NCBI GenBank assembly: GCA_000997475.1
Contig: LCEC01000047.1
Coordinates: forward strand, 1-5,727
Direction of reading: 5' to 3'
Length of the DNA stretch: 5,727 nucleotides
Origin: Parcubacteria group bacterium GW2011_GWB1_42_6
Lineage (GTDB): Bacteria > Patescibacteriota > Minisyncoccia > Portnoybacterales > GWB1-42-6
A program made the translations under genes and the position numbers. Positions 5,356 through 5,727 of the stretch are shown here, piece by piece. Position 1 is the first letter of the stretch. Each line of letters opens with the position of its first letter. The notes beneath the pieces were generated by a model, which was not told where the DNA came from, did not search any database, and was given only the letters and a program-made list of their open reading frames with translations.

Positions 5356-5727
5356 TTATTTATTTTCTATAAGTTCTTCGACTTTTCTTTTTGCTTCTTC
5401 CAATAATTCTTTAGCTTTCTTGCGCGCGTCGTGCGATTGGCGAATCAGGCCGGAAATTTCTTGCTGAATCGGTTTTGGCAAAATCGGAATCGCCATGTTT
5501 TTGATTTGCTCCGGCTTCCAGTGCGCGATAATCGAACCGCCCGCGTCGCGCTCCGCCTGCATTCGGCCGATAACGGAATTAACGCACAAAGCCAAATATT
5601 CATCTTCTATTTCTTGGTTTTTGATTTTCAGACGCAAAATCCCGCCCGAAATTATTCCTTCAATATTTTCTTTTAAAACATAAGCGACGCCCGGCGAAGC
5701 GTCTTTAGTTAAAAGAATTTCGCCTTT
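5356..5727 (-). CDS. hsdS: Type I restriction-modification specificity subunit, C-terminal part (5' end outside window)
   Basis: HsdS is the DNA-recognition subunit that directs the HsdM methylase and HsdR nuclease to a bipartite site. The frame is open from the window edge, giving the last 123 residues. Residues 1-33 (KGEILLTKDASPGVAYVLKE, then GIISGGILRLK) are the typical late part of a target-recognition domain. GSIIAHWKPEQIKNMAIPILP marks its end. Residues from about 87 (QQEISGLIRQSHDARKKAKE to ELIENK) form the long alpha-helical conserved region that packs against HsdM. The protein stops right after this helix, as HsdS proteins with two recognition domains do. A type I-like subunit S of a fused or orphan system cannot be excluded, because hsdM and hsdR are not in view and would be expected beyond the right edge. 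An internal TTG at 5637 is not the real start, since the homology runs through it. Confidence 0.88.
   Translation of the reverse strand, partial: KGEILLTKDASPGVAYVLKENIEGIISGGILRLKIKNQEIEDEYLALCVNSVIGRMQAERDAGGSIIAHWKPEQIKNMAIPILPKPIQQEISGLIRQSHDARKKAKELLEEAKRKVEELIENK

Noticed and set aside
5231..5683. Three plus-strand frames across the hsdS region
   Set aside because: They are antisense to hsdS and the 93-residue ORF and have no recognisable content.

Overview
The window looks like bacterial chromosome of moderate to low GC with compact genes all on the minus strand, weak or absent Shine-Dalgarno motifs, a TTG start and UGA used as a normal stop. Together with the gene types this suggests an anaerobic, small-genome lineage such as Patescibacteria/CPR (Parcubacteria-like). 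That assignment is inference by eye, not a database result.

Reading the minus strand from right to left: (1) 5727-5356 is the C-terminal end of a type I restriction-modification specificity subunit (HsdS), cut by the window edge. It is followed after 6 nt by a 93-residue acidic protein of unknown function (5349-5068), and both end at a hairpin terminator (5047-5025). (2) 5012-4704 looks like a small independent unit: a possible promoter, a 75-residue unknown ORF (4945-4718), and a very strong intrinsic terminator that contains the ORF's stop codon. (3) 4703-4331 has no convincing gene. It holds a candidate promoter, a 122-bp fold-back palindrome flanked by GTCT direct repeats, and a roughly 70% GC patch, all upstream of nrdD. 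(4) 4330-1488 is the nrdD-nrdG pair: the oxygen-sensitive class III ribonucleotide reductase with an N-terminal ATP-cone, and its radical-SAM activase. They overlap by ATGA and so are probably translationally coupled. (5) 1391-1 is the N-terminal 463 residues of ComEC, the DNA-uptake channel, with its 3' end outside the window. Its TTG start sits in a strong inverted repeat, and a terminator-like hairpin lies about 90 nt inside the gene.

Functionally, NrdG makes the glycyl radical on NrdD, which then supplies dNTPs without oxygen. ComEC would import single-stranded DNA, and the HsdS locus would set restriction specificity. No new multi-gene system is evident. The least explained parts are the palindromic element before nrdD, the two small unknown ORFs, and the hairpins around the start of comEC.
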